Positions 1 through 5,803 of a stretch of DNA of 5,803 nucleotides are shown here, one piece after another (the first letter of the stretch is position 1; every line of letters begins with the position of its first letter). The notes under the pieces were generated by a model. The model did no database searches. It saw only the letters and a program-made list of their open reading frames with translations, and was not told the DNA's origin. Position numbers and translations under genes: made by a program. Location: positions 1 to 5,803 of the forward strand of contig JBJOGJ010000242.1 of NCBI GenBank assembly GCA_046048295.1, read 5' to 3'. Source of the DNA: CBDCWA01 sp046048295. Its GTDB lineage: Bacteria > Pseudomonadota > Alphaproteobacteria > Rhizobiales > Hyphomicrobiaceae.

Positions 1-798
1 GGCGAATGCTGTTGAATAGGTCCGCCTCTGGGCGAGCCAGCGGTGTTTCAGGGCCAGGGTGTCCCGGCTGATCGCGACAGCCGAAGGACCAATCCCGGCA
101 ACGGCGAATTCAACCGTGCCCTGTTCCTGGAGCCGTCGCATTTGGCGGCGCCGGTTCTTGCGGTTCTTCGAGCCATACCTGAGTAGAAACTGGTCAGCGC
201 TGGCGTCCCGGGGGAGTTCGAGGTAGGGGGCCCGGCGGGGGGCGACTTCCAGCGCGTTCAGCCGCCGGAGTAGCGGTGCGATTGCAGCGTCGCCCCGCAC
301 GAAGCGGAGCCAGGCGGCATCGGGGCGCAGGAGCCGGACGACCTCGTTCCATGCGGCAGCTACAACCTCTTGTGCGTCCGGTACGTCGTCGACGAGGACA
401 TCGCCATATTGGGTCACCGGTTCGCCCATCCACTTCAGCCTTGAGATGCCGGCGTGCTTTTCCTGAACGCATGGGAGGACCAGGATCAGGCGATCGGCGC
501 GCCAGGCGGTCATCACGGCAAGGCGGCACCGGCGCGCTCCGGCGTCGATGTAGGTTTCGGACCAGAGACGGTTCCAATCGAATGCCTGGAAGGCGGTTGG
601 AGAATCCAGTCGTTCAAAAAGTGCGTTCCAGTCGTGTTCGAGGGACTGGAAATCCCGCATGTTCGAGACGAGCCGATAGGTGGTCGCAGGCGATGTGCCC
701 GGCTCCGGGACGAAACGCGCTCCGGGCTGTATCGAATCGGCGCGATCTGTGTCGTCGGCCATGCCCTCCCGGGCGAGAATTTGCAGCGTCAGTTCCAT
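1..798 (-). CDS. GNAT-family acetyltransferase, CelD/BcsL-like (N-terminal 266 residues; 3' end outside window)
   Basis: This frame is open from an ATG at 798 to the left edge with no stop, giving 266 codons; an in-frame TGA at 808-810 closes it upstream. The product resembles the 'cellulose biosynthesis protein CelD' group of GNAT proteins (Acetyltransf_6, FemAB-like fold). A variable N-terminus (about 1-40) is followed by a domain with the family pattern of spaced Trp and Phe residues (FQAFDWNRLW, about 70-79) and LKWMGEPVTQYGDVLVD at about 121-137. A very basic stretch, SKNRKNRRRQMRRLQEQG, lies at 210-227, where the family enters its second acetyltransferase-like domain. That domain is mostly cut off. 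Members are thought to act on polysaccharides or other envelope substrates; the substrate here is unknown. An alternative start at 762 (MADDTD...) has GGGAGG only 2-3 bases upstream, so the start is uncertain by 12 residues. It follows the four-helix membrane gene after 58 bases and is probably cotranscribed with it. Confidence 0.87.
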   Translation of the reverse strand, partial: MELTLQILAREGMADDTDRADSIQPGARFVPEPGTSPATTYRLVSNMRDFQSLEHDWNALFERLDSPTAFQAFDWNRLWSETYIDAGARRCRLAVMTAWRADRLILVLPCVQEKHAGISRLKWMGEPVTQYGDVLVDDVPDAQEVVAAAWNEVVRLLRPDAAWLRFVRGDAAIAPLLRRLNALEVAPRRAPYLELPRDASADQFLLRYGSKNRKNRRRQMRRLQEQGTVEFAVAGIGPSAVAISRDTLALKHRWLAQRRTYSTAFA

Positions 799-856
799 CT
801 CACCGATTCATCCCGCGGCTAGTACCCGACACTGCCACAGCAAGCGTCGTGCCATG

Positions 857-1237
857 CTAGCGTGTCGCGAGCACCAGGAACTGAAGGGTGGAAAGGACTG
901 TGAGCAGTGCGGCCAGCATCCAAAGGGAGATTCGTCCCCTGGGTTTGGGCGCGGCTCTGCCAGTCGAGAGCATCAGGACCAGCATTGCCAATGCCGATAG
1001 GTTAATTGCGAGGCAGCCCGCCAGCCCCAATCCCTGTCCGTTCTGCCAAGCGCCTTCGATCCAGGTTGCTGCCGCAATGCCAATCAGAATGGCCCCGAGC
1101 AGCCGCATCCAGAACCCGGTCGGGGTGACTGCAAGCCCGAGCAGCCGCGCCGCGGATATGGGGGCAAGGACGAGCACTGTTCCGCCCAGCGCCTTCAGGA
1201 GCGTTTCGATCCACAACAACTGCGCGGCGGTATTCAT
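857..1237 (-). CDS. Small conserved four-helix inner-membrane protein, function unknown
   Basis: The 126-residue product is almost entirely hydrophobic. Four predicted membrane helices lie at about 10-29, 43-62, 70-92 and 103-123. A short basic loop (GRAAPKPRGR, 92-101) separates helices 3 and 4, and no signal peptide or catalytic motif is visible. The openings LLWIETLLKALGG and GFWMRLLGAILIG resemble a small hypothetical membrane-protein family I associate with Hyphomicrobiales, but I cannot name a domain with certainty. An AGGAGG sequence lies 13 bases before the ATG, which is strong but slightly far; no other in-frame start fits better. The gene begins 53 bases after the lipoprotein gene and ends 58 bases before the GNAT gene, all in the same direction, which suggests one transcript. 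A role in envelope maintenance is inferred from context only. Confidence 0.85.
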   Translation of the reverse strand: MNTAAQLLWIETLLKALGGTVLVLAPISAARLLGLAVTPTGFWMRLLGAILIGIAAATWIEGAWQNGQGLGLAGCLAINLSALAMLVLMLSTGRAAPKPRGRISLWMLAALLTVLSTLQFLVLATR

Positions 1238-1290
1238 GGACGGCGGCCAGCCTCCTGTTCCGACGAAGCTTGGCGCGGGGGTGCGTCAGG

Positions 1291-1842
1291 TCATTCGTCG
1301 AGGACGCGCTTGGTCTTGTCCTGGTTCGACGTCGGATCGAACACGCCTTCCCAGTTGATGGTCTCGCGGCCCACATCGCCCGAATCGAGCCAGCTCACTG
1401 CTTGCCGCTGTTTCTGGATCGGTGGGGTGTAATCGCCGGCCAGAGCTTTCACCAGATCGGCCTTGATCTGCTTGGTCTGCGTAGCGGAGCAGTACGCTTC
1501 GTCCTTTGCGATCGCCTTGGCGACGAGGAGATTCGATTTGTCATAAGCCTCTGTCGCCTTGGTGACGGCATCAGGGGCGCCGGTCGCCGTCGTTTCGTAT
1601 GAGAGGTAGTCCTGGCGCAACTTCGCCGAATCGAAATTGTAGCCGCACTTCGCCGCCCGGGCGCTCATGGCGCCGAGGTGTATTGCGCGATCGACGGCAG
1701 TAATTGGCGGGGGGCCGGCGTCCTTCTTGGCGGCGGGGGCGAAGATCGAACCCGTCGTGAGGCTTGGCAATGTGGGCGAACTCGAGCCGCATCCGGAGAG
1801 CAGAAGCGCAGCCGCTGGCAGCAGGATCGATAGCTTCTTCAT
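1291..1842 (-). CDS. Predicted outer-membrane lipoprotein, function unknown
   Basis: The 183-residue product starts with MKKL and a hydrophobic stretch (LLPAAALLLSGC). The lipobox L-S-G-C puts the lipidated cysteine at residue 18. Residue 19 is Gly rather than Asp, which by the usual Lol rule predicts sorting to the outer membrane. A low-complexity Ser/Pro/Ala linker (about 19-50) leads to a globular, mostly helical domain (about 50-165) holding the only two mature-chain cysteines: C66 in AKCGYNFD and C118 in EAYCSA. They could form a disulfide in the periplasm. The C-terminus is polar and charged. No enzymatic motif is recognised; the KCGYNFD wording resembles hypothetical rhizobial lipoproteins. 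No strong ribosome binding site precedes the ATG. The gene lies 128 bases after luxR and 53 bases before the membrane-protein gene, so it may head a three-gene unit. Confidence 0.88.
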   Translation of the reverse strand: MKKLSILLPAAALLLSGCGSSSPTLPSLTTGSIFAPAAKKDAGPPPITAVDRAIHLGAMSARAAKCGYNFDSAKLRQDYLSYETTATGAPDAVTKATEAYDKSNLLVAKAIAKDEAYCSATQTKQIKADLVKALAGDYTPPIQKQRQAVSWLDSGDVGRETINWEGVFDPTSNQDKTKRVLDE

Positions 1843-1906
1843 GTCGTGCGTCGCCCAATTGGTCGTCTTGGTGAATGGTGGTCAGTCGGACAGAGATTCG
1901 GCGGCG

Positions 1907-1935
1907 AAAATAGGGCTTTTCTCCGACGATGGGAA
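1907..1935 (-). promoter_or_regulatory. Possible housekeeping promoter for the lipoprotein operon
   Basis: Read on the minus strand, TTCCCA (1930-1935) and TATTTT (1907-1912) are separated by exactly 17 bases. Each matches the sigma-70 consensus at four of six positions. The pair sits in the 128-base gap after luxR and would give a leader of about 58 bases before the lipoprotein ATG. The evidence is positional and weak; the three left genes could instead be transcribed from luxR. Confidence 0.27.
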
Positions 1936-1970
1936 TCCTTTTTCAGGCAAGGAATTTTCGCGCCACAGTA

Positions 1971-2723
1971 TCAGAGCGAGTCGAGGGTGCCATCGCGGAG
2001 TGCCTCGACGATCGCCTGTATGCGGGTTGCCACGCCGTATTTCCGCTTGGCGTTCTCGACGTGATAATTCACGGTCTTCTGGGAAATGCTGAGGATCTGG
2101 CCGACCTGCCAGTCTGATTTGCCAGCGGCGATCCACTGCAGGATTTCGCGCTCGCGGCCGGTCAGGGGCACTGGCTGGCGCGGTTCCTTTACGTTCACGG
2201 CGGCCAGACGATTGTGAAGGTAAACGGCTGCAAGCGTCAGGCGGCTTCGGCCGACAGCATCGATTGCGAGCGCGCGGCCCGCCATGCTGACGAGGCCTGC
2301 CCAGCCTGATGTCTCGAAAATGGGCACGACGAAGCCGTCCGATATGCCGTGGTCGGCGGAGTGGTTCATGACGCGGACGTTGGTGCGGGTGAGTTCCTGG
2401 TTGGCGAGTGCGGCATCCCAGGAGAAAGGCGTTCGCGCGCTCGATGCGTACTCGAGTATCGGGTCCCATTGAATGAAACCGTTGTCGAGATATTCCCTGG
2501 TCCATGTACTCGGCCGCGTGTTGACCAGTACGCAATCGGGGGTCACGACACGGTTGCCCTTCAGGGCTACTGAGGCGACGCTGGTCAGCCTATATGTCGA
2601 GGCGAAGTCGACGAACTTTCCGATGAGTACATCTTCGCTGCTACTTTCCAGGCTTTCGACGAACTGCTGGAGCGTGCGGGTGCGCACGGCGTTGAGCGCG
2701 GTCTGTTCATCGATCAGGTGCAC
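1971..2723 (-). CDS. LuxR-family transcriptional regulator with autoinducer-binding domain
   Basis: The 250-residue product has the two-domain LuxR layout: an N-terminal autoinducer-binding domain (about 15-175) and a C-terminal helix-turn-helix (about 185-248). All six ligand-pocket residues conserved in the family occur at the expected spacing: W74, Y78, D87, P88, W102 and G130, matching TraR W57, Y61, D70, P71, W85 and G113. The DNA-binding domain starts LTGREREILQWIAAGKS and contains ISQKTVNYHVENAKRK as the recognition region. It should therefore bind an acyl-homoserine lactone or similar ligand and act on DNA as a dimer. The start is GTG at 2723, supported by AGGAAGG eight bases upstream; no in-frame ATG competes. 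No luxI-type synthase is present in the window, so it may be a LuxR solo or have a distant partner. Spacers of 160 and 128 bases suggest a separate transcription unit. Its targets cannot be read from the sequence. Confidence 0.96.
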   Translation of the reverse strand: MHLIDEQTALNAVRTRTLQQFVESLESSSEDVLIGKFVDFASTYRLTSVASVALKGNRVVTPDCVLVNTRPSTWTREYLDNGFIQWDPILEYASSARTPFSWDAALANQELTRTNVRVMNHSADHGISDGFVVPIFETSGWAGLVSMAGRALAIDAVGRSRLTLAAVYLHNRLAAVNVKEPRQPVPLTGREREILQWIAAGKSDWQVGQILSISQKTVNYHVENAKRKYGVATRIQAIVEALRDGTLDSL

Positions 2724-2731
2724 GGGACTAC

Positions 2732-2738
2732 CCTTCCT
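2732..2738 (-). promoter_or_regulatory. Shine-Dalgarno site deciding the GTG start of luxR
   Basis: AGGAAGG on the minus strand lies eight bases before the GTG at 2723. It is the strongest ribosome binding site near this gene and fixes a GTG start. Confidence 0.75.
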
Positions 2739-2753
2739 GCTTTTGCCTTCTTT

Positions 2754-2781
2754 ATTAGCTGCTTGGTGGAGCGTTCCTCAA
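2754..2781 (-). promoter_or_regulatory. Possible sigma-70 promoter of luxR
   Basis: On the minus strand TTGAGG (2776-2781) and GCTAAT (2754-2759) are 16 bases apart, each matching four of six consensus positions. Transcription would begin near 2747, leaving a short leader that holds the luxR ribosome binding site. I found no convincing lux-box palindrome next to it. The match is modest and unproven. Confidence 0.3.
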
Positions 2782-2882
2782 CAACTTTGGCCGCCGGTGA
2801 CAGCGGGCTCCGCACTCAGGGGCGGCGTCAACCCGGCTAATGCGGGGTTTGAGACTAAGTGTAAGCAGATTGCATGCCAGAA

Positions 2883-2909
2883 ACGGGCATGGGCCGGTTC
2901 AACGCCCGT
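2883..2909 (-). terminator. Weak hairpin overlapping the ycjF stop codon
   Basis: ACGGGC and GCCCGT form a six-pair GC-rich stem, extendable to eight with one G-U pair and one U-A pair, around an 11-base loop. The ycjF TGA falls inside it. The minus-strand transcript continues TTCTGG, so the T run is too short for a clear intrinsic terminator. The 160-base gap that follows is consistent with the ycjXF transcript ending here. Confidence 0.33.
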
Positions 2910-3939
2910 CGGAGGGTTTTTCGCGGTTGCGAAAGACCTCTGCGAGGAGCGCCCGGATCCGGGGTGGCTTGGCCTCGATGAACGGGAGCGGGCGGACGAC
3001 GGCGATAGCCGCGACCCCAACCCGTGCCGTCAGCGCGCCGTTGAACACGCCCTCGCCCAGGCGGCGGGAGAGGCGGCGCAGCAAATCCTGGCCGATGAAC
3101 TGGCCCAGCAAGTCGTCCGTGAGCGCAATGCCACCGGTCGCCAGGATGTGGAGGAAAACCATTCTGGCCAGACGAAGTGAGCCGGCGAAACCCGGTCGGC
3201 CACCGTAGAGGGTGGCAAGTGCCCGCAACATTCGCAGGTTCTCATAGAGAACGTAGACGACGGATAGAACGCTGGCCGGGCTCACTGCGGTGACGATACT
3301 GACGCGGCGCGCGGAATCGAGGACGCAGCGTTGGGCCTGGCGGTCCAGCGGCGCCAGCAATTCCCGCTCGGCTATGGTGAGCAGGTCGCCGGCGTCGCGG
3401 ACGTCGCGCGTGTGTTCGCGGAAGCGGGCAAGGGGCCAGGCGAGGTCTTCCCGGCCGGCCAGCAGACCCGTCAGCCTTCGCGTGGCAGTGCGCTCCGCGG
3501 CCCTGTCGCCCGTCGCGCGTGCGCGCTCGGCAAGGGCCCGGATCTTGTGCAGGCTCCTGATGTGAAGCAGGCCGGCGACTTCACGCAACACGATCGCCAG
3601 TGCGGCGACGGCTGCCACGGCGAGGAGCGTCATTGCGAGCCAGCCGAGCCAGTCGCTGCGCTGGAACGCGGCCCAGACGAAGTTCCAGAACCAGAGGCCG
3701 AGCGAGAGGAGGAACAAGCTGGCGAGCGCGGAGATCAATATGGCGCCCCAGCGGCTGGCCCTCGTCAGGCGATCGGTTGCCGTCTGTCGCTGTTCGATGG
3801 CCGGGTCGGCTGCTGCCTCCACCGACGTATCTGCACGGTCGGCGTCCCCTGAAGGCTCCGCGGCGGGTTCGTGGAGCGATTTCAACTTCGGATCGTCTGG
3901 GCTGAAGACGCGCGGGCGTCGTGGTGCGCTTGCTGTCAT
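2899..3939 (-). CDS. ycjF: YcjF-family inner-membrane protein (TIGR01620 / DUF697)
   Basis: The 346-residue product has a charged, Pro/Ala-rich cytoplasmic N-terminus (1-62), two membrane helices at about 64-91 and 98-118, an amphipathic helical region (about 125-210), and a C-terminal DUF697 domain (about 205-322). The last contains family signatures TAVSPASVLSVVYVLYENLRMLRALA, written in pieces at 217-242, LYGGRPG at 244-250, ATGGIAL at 267-273 and VVRPLPF at 314-320. Length and layout fit the family. YcjF homologues are partners of YcjX and lie beside it in many proteobacteria; in E. coli the pair is induced in the phage-shock response, but its molecular job is not established. I chose the ATG at 3939 over an ATG 19 codons upstream. 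It forms an ATGA overlap with the ycjX stop, and GGAG lies about ten bases before it. Translational coupling to ycjX is very likely. Confidence 0.95.
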   Translation of the reverse strand: MTASAPRRPRVFSPDDPKLKSLHEPAAEPSGDADRADTSVEAAADPAIEQRQTATDRLTRASRWGAILISALASLFLLSLGLWFWNFVWAAFQRSDWLGWLAMTLLAVAAVAALAIVLREVAGLLHIRSLHKIRALAERARATGDRAAERTATRRLTGLLAGREDLAWPLARFREHTRDVRDAGDLLTIAERELLAPLDRQAQRCVLDSARRVSIVTAVSPASVLSVVYVLYENLRMLRALATLYGGRPGFAGSLRLARMVFLHILATGGIALTDDLLGQFIGQDLLRRLSRRLGEGVFNGALTARVGVAAIAVVRPLPFIEAKPPRIRALLAEVFRNREKPSDGR

Positions 3940-5396
3940 CTCAGGTAGTCTCCGAACAGGAATTCCAGCGCCCTGTCGAGCCTGATATGCGGCCATGGCT
4001 TGCCGGTGATTTCGGTGCCAAGCGGATCGGAGAGGGGGGGCGGGCGGAAGCGAACGAAGCGGACGTCGAGCGGGCCGGTGCGCTGGCGAACGGCTTCTGC
4101 AGGATCTGCCGGGAGGTCGCCTGGGAAGACGACCACTTCCTTGTCGCCATCGAACGTGCGGCCGTCGAGCGTTTCTCCTGGCAGCGGTGTTCCCTGGACG
4201 CAGAACAGTTCTTCGTTGGCATCCATCGTCTTGAGTTCCCGCGTCGCTCTTATGGCTGCGAGCGCCATGACCCGGACGTCGCCACCGGCTGTCGCAGCGC
4301 GTTCTGCTGCCGTTCCAATGACGAGGCGGAGGGCTGCTTCGAGGCGGTCGTGACTGGTGTGGGGAAGGTGGTCGGCCTTGGCGGCCGCGTAGAGGATCCG
4401 GTCGATGCGGCGGTCGAGGATGCGGGAGAGCCAGCTCCTTGCGCCGGGCCTGAATGCGCGTAGTGAAATCTCGAGCGCGTTGGTGAGTTGCTCGATGGCC
4501 TCCGGCCCGTGGTTGAGGGCGGCGAGGGCGTCGACGATGACGATCTGCCTGTCGATGCGGGCGAAATGGTTGCGGAAGAACGGCTTCACGACCTTGGCCT
4601 TATAGCTTTCGTAGCGGCGCGCCATCATTGCCGCGGTCGTGGCCGGCGCAATCGGCGCCTCCGGTTCGATATCCAAAGGAACGAAGGTGAGCATCGGCGA
4701 ACTCTCGAGATCGCCCGGCATCATGAAGCGGCCGGGGCCGAGGGTGCCGAGCGAGGCGCCGGTTCTGCGGGCTGCATCCAGGTACGAGGTAAAGATCTCC
4801 GCCGCGACGCGGGCCGTCGTTTCGTCCTGCGTTGCGGCCGGATCGATGGTCTGGGCGTGTTCGAGCCATCCGCCTGCAGCCTTTGCGCGAAACGGGGTCC
4901 GGGCAAGAAGCATCTGCGCCGCCGACCATTGCTGGTACGATTGCTCGAGCATCTGCAGGTCCGCCAGCCATTCGCCGGGGTAATCCATGATGTCGATATG
5001 CAGCTTCTGCGGCCCGAGGTTGCGCCACAATGCGTTCGCTGGCAGGTATTCCACGGTGAGGCGGAGCTGGCTTATGCGCCGCGTGCTCTCCGGCCATGAC
5101 GGCGGCTGTTGCAGGAGCGATGCGATGTGGCGCTCATAGTCGAAGCGGGGAATATCGTCGTCCGGCTGCGGTTCCAGGTAGGCGGCGATGATGCGACCTT
5201 CGGCGACGGCCTTGAAGAACGGCAGTCTTCCGCTTGCGGTGAGATTGCGAATGAGCGCGGTTATGAAGACCGTCTTGCCTGCGCCTGCCAAGCCGGTGAC
5301 GCCGAGGCGGATCGTCGGTGCCACGAGTGACGACAGGTAGCGCCGGGCGCTTGCAAGGAGTGCCGGCGCGGGCTGGTGGTCGGGGATCCTGGACAA
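3936..5396 (-). CDS. ycjX: YcjX-family P-loop NTPase (DUF463)
   Basis: The 486-residue product is a full-length YcjX/DUF463 protein. The Walker A motif GLAGAGKT lies at 35-42, directly after the typical RLGVT strand. A Walker B/switch-like DYPGEW sits at 138-143, the NTPase strand RQIVIVDAL at 283-291 and an AAKAD motif at 338-342, corresponding to the guanine-specificity (TKxD-like) position. The C-terminus, WPHIRLDRALEFLFGDYLR (468-486), is the family signature. The protein is presumably cytoplasmic and binds a nucleotide, probably guanine, working with the membrane protein YcjF; its physiological role is unknown. The start is a TTG at 5396, because an in-frame TGA lies five codons upstream (5409-5411) and no ATG or GTG precedes the conserved region closely except a GTG at codon 25. 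The ribosome binding site is poor. The stop overlaps the ycjF ATG. There is no recognisable sigma-54 promoter, unlike the E. coli operon. Confidence 0.97.
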   Translation of the reverse strand: MSRIPDHQPAPALLASARRYLSSLVAPTIRLGVTGLAGAGKTVFITALIRNLTASGRLPFFKAVAEGRIIAAYLEPQPDDDIPRFDYERHIASLLQQPPSWPESTRRISQLRLTVEYLPANALWRNLGPQKLHIDIMDYPGEWLADLQMLEQSYQQWSAAQMLLARTPFRAKAAGGWLEHAQTIDPAATQDETTARVAAEIFTSYLDAARRTGASLGTLGPGRFMMPGDLESSPMLTFVPLDIEPEAPIAPATTAAMMARRYESYKAKVVKPFFRNHFARIDRQIVIVDALAALNHGPEAIEQLTNALEISLRAFRPGARSWLSRILDRRIDRILYAAAKADHLPHTSHDRLEAALRLVIGTAAERAATAGGDVRVMALAAIRATRELKTMDANEELFCVQGTPLPGETLDGRTFDGDKEVVVFPGDLPADPAEAVRQRTGPLDVRFVRFRPPPLSDPLGTEITGKPWPHIRLDRALEFLFGDYLR

Positions 5397-5453
5397 GTCG
5401 GGTTCCGGTCAGCTGTGTCGCCGCGAGGGCATCGTAGTCGATCCCCTTCGCAT

Positions 5454-5471
5454 GAGACATTGTCTCTAGAC
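5454..5471. promoter_or_regulatory. Palindromic element upstream of ycjX (possible operator)
   Basis: GAGACAtTGTCTC (5454-5466) is a perfect six-base inverted repeat with one central base. Its right arm is reused in a second inverted pair, GTCT-CT-AGAC (5462-5471). The element lies about 60 bases before the ycjX start in non-coding DNA, a plausible place for a regulator to bind. I do not recognise it as the site of a known alphaproteobacterial regulator. Confidence 0.3.
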
Positions 5472-5507
5472 TAACTGCCGGGAATTGTACTGGGCCACAA
5501 GGGGAAA

Positions 5508-5530
5508 CCGGCCACATGGGTTGCGGCCGG
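5508..5530 (-). terminator. Terminator-like hairpin between the microprotein gene and ycjX
   Basis: On the minus strand CCGGCCGCA and TGTGGCCGG form a nine-pair stem (eight Watson-Crick pairs, one G-U) around the five-base loop ACCCA, followed at once by TTTCCCCTT. It begins 25 bases after the stop of the small upstream gene. The stem is strong but the T run is short, so it may end or attenuate transcription before ycjX rather than act as a full stop. Confidence 0.45.
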
Positions 5531-5555
5531 CAGTTCGGAGCCCGGGCCTGTGTCC

Positions 5556-5639
5556 CTATTGGACGAACAGGACGAAGATGCCGGCGAAGATCACGATGGT
5601 CCCCATCGTGACGAACGCGATGCTGCGAAGGATTTCCAT
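5556..5639 (-). CDS. 27-residue single-span membrane microprotein
   Basis: A short frame runs from ATG at 5639 to TAG at 5556-5558. The peptide begins MEILRSIAFV and is hydrophobic almost throughout (about 7-26), with E2 and R5 as its only charged residues. This is the form of a small single-pass inner-membrane protein. AGGTG lies seven bases before the ATG, good Shine-Dalgarno spacing. The longer out-of-phase frames across this DNA give Arg/Pro-rich, unprotein-like products, whereas this one gives a clean membrane helix, which supports it. It lies 159 bases before ycjX with a terminator-like hairpin between. Small membrane proteins often modulate larger membrane complexes; a link to YcjX/YcjF is only positional. 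I do not recognise the family. Chance cannot be excluded for a frame this short. Confidence 0.58.
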   Translation of the reverse strand: MEILRSIAFVTMGTIVIFAGIFVLFVQ

Positions 5640-5759
5640 GACACCACACCTGCTGTAGGCCGCCTGGCAAGATCGACCAGCGCGATACCCACTACATTAC
5701 GCATATGGGCTGAATGGCGAATGAACGCTAGACCGGTGCGGTATATGTCGGGGGGGCAG

Positions 5760-5803
5760 CTACTTCGTGGCGCGTGCGTAGACGCCATATACGGTCGTCT
5801 CGT
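5760..5803 (-). CDS. Possible C-terminal end of an unidentified upstream gene
   Basis: From the right edge, one minus-strand frame reads ETTVYGVYARATK before a TAG at 5760-5762. The wording resembles a natural protein C-terminus ending in a beta strand and a basic tail, as in several small enzyme families including class I methyltransferases. Only 13 residues are visible, so no family can be assigned. The competing frames either read on into the microprotein gene or give low-complexity peptides. The roughly 120 bases between this stop and the microprotein ATG show no clear promoter. Confidence 0.3.
   Translation of the reverse strand, partial: ETTVYGVYARATK

Noticed and set aside
276..860. 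Long plus-strand frame (194 codons), with a second one at 454-822 and a minus-strand frame at 194-577
   Set aside because: All give Arg/Pro/Gly-rich translations without domain signal and lie over the minus-strand GNAT frame, which gives a sensible CelD-like protein. They are shadows produced by high GC content.
1936..1953. TCCTT/AAGGA inverted repeat downstream of luxR as a terminator
   Set aside because: Only five pairs around an eight-base loop, with no T run following on the minus strand; too weak to call.
2724..2898. Lux-box operator search in the luxR upstream region
   Set aside because: Only a short AACCC/GGGTT inverted repeat near 2828-2850 was seen; it does not resemble a lux-box of about 18-20 bases.
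2880..2912. Possible tRNA T-arm (GGTTCAA)
   Set aside because: The flanking five-base arms do not pair as a T-stem, and no anticodon arm, acceptor stem or CCA context could be found around it.
2929..2944. TTTCGC-GGTT-GCGAAA hairpin
   Set aside because: It lies within the ycjF coding sequence, encodes ordinary residues near the C-terminus and has no following T run on the coding strand.
5640..5759. Sigma-54-like TGGTCGATCTTGCC before the microprotein
   Set aside because: The GG and GC doublets are eight bases apart instead of ten, so it does not fit the sigma-54 pattern.
5591..5788. 65-codon minus-strand frame overlapping the microprotein gene
   Set aside because: Its translation has no recognisable character, it runs through the likely stop of the upstream gene and overlaps the better-supported 27-residue frame in another phase.

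Overview
The window looks like the chromosome of an alphaproteobacterium, most likely order Hyphomicrobiales (Rhizobiales). It is GC-rich, and the YcjX and YcjF proteins carry the wording typical of that order. Every gene I can support lies on the minus strand, so the gene order reads right to left. Most other long open frames are out-of-phase shadows of these genes.

Right part (about 2899-5803). At the right edge is a possible 3' end of an unidentified gene. It is followed by a 27-residue single-membrane-segment microprotein, a hairpin with a short T run, and a small palindrome. Then come ycjX, a DUF463 P-loop NTPase, and ycjF, a DUF697/TIGR01620 inner-membrane protein. The last two overlap by four bases (ATGA) and are almost certainly translationally coupled. 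In E. coli the homologous pair belongs to the phage-shock regulon, but I find no sigma-54 promoter or psp gene here.

Centre (about 1971-2898). After a 160-base spacer comes a LuxR-type regulator with its own ribosome binding site and possible promoter. It keeps all six residues conserved in acyl-homoserine-lactone-binding LuxR proteins, but there is no luxI-type synthase in the window.

Left part (1-1970). A predicted outer-membrane lipoprotein with two mature-domain cysteines comes first, then a four-helix small membrane protein, then the N-terminal 266 residues of a CelD/BcsL-like GNAT-family protein cut by the window edge. These three are spaced 53 and 58 bases apart and probably form one transcription unit, possibly started by a weak promoter downstream of luxR.

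The likely theme is envelope maintenance (ycjXF, microprotein, lipoprotein, membrane protein, GNAT) with a quorum-sensing-type regulator in the middle. A functional link between them is inferred from position only. I saw no tRNA, rRNA, CRISPR array, insertion sequence or phage gene. No intergenic stretch exceeds 300 bases.
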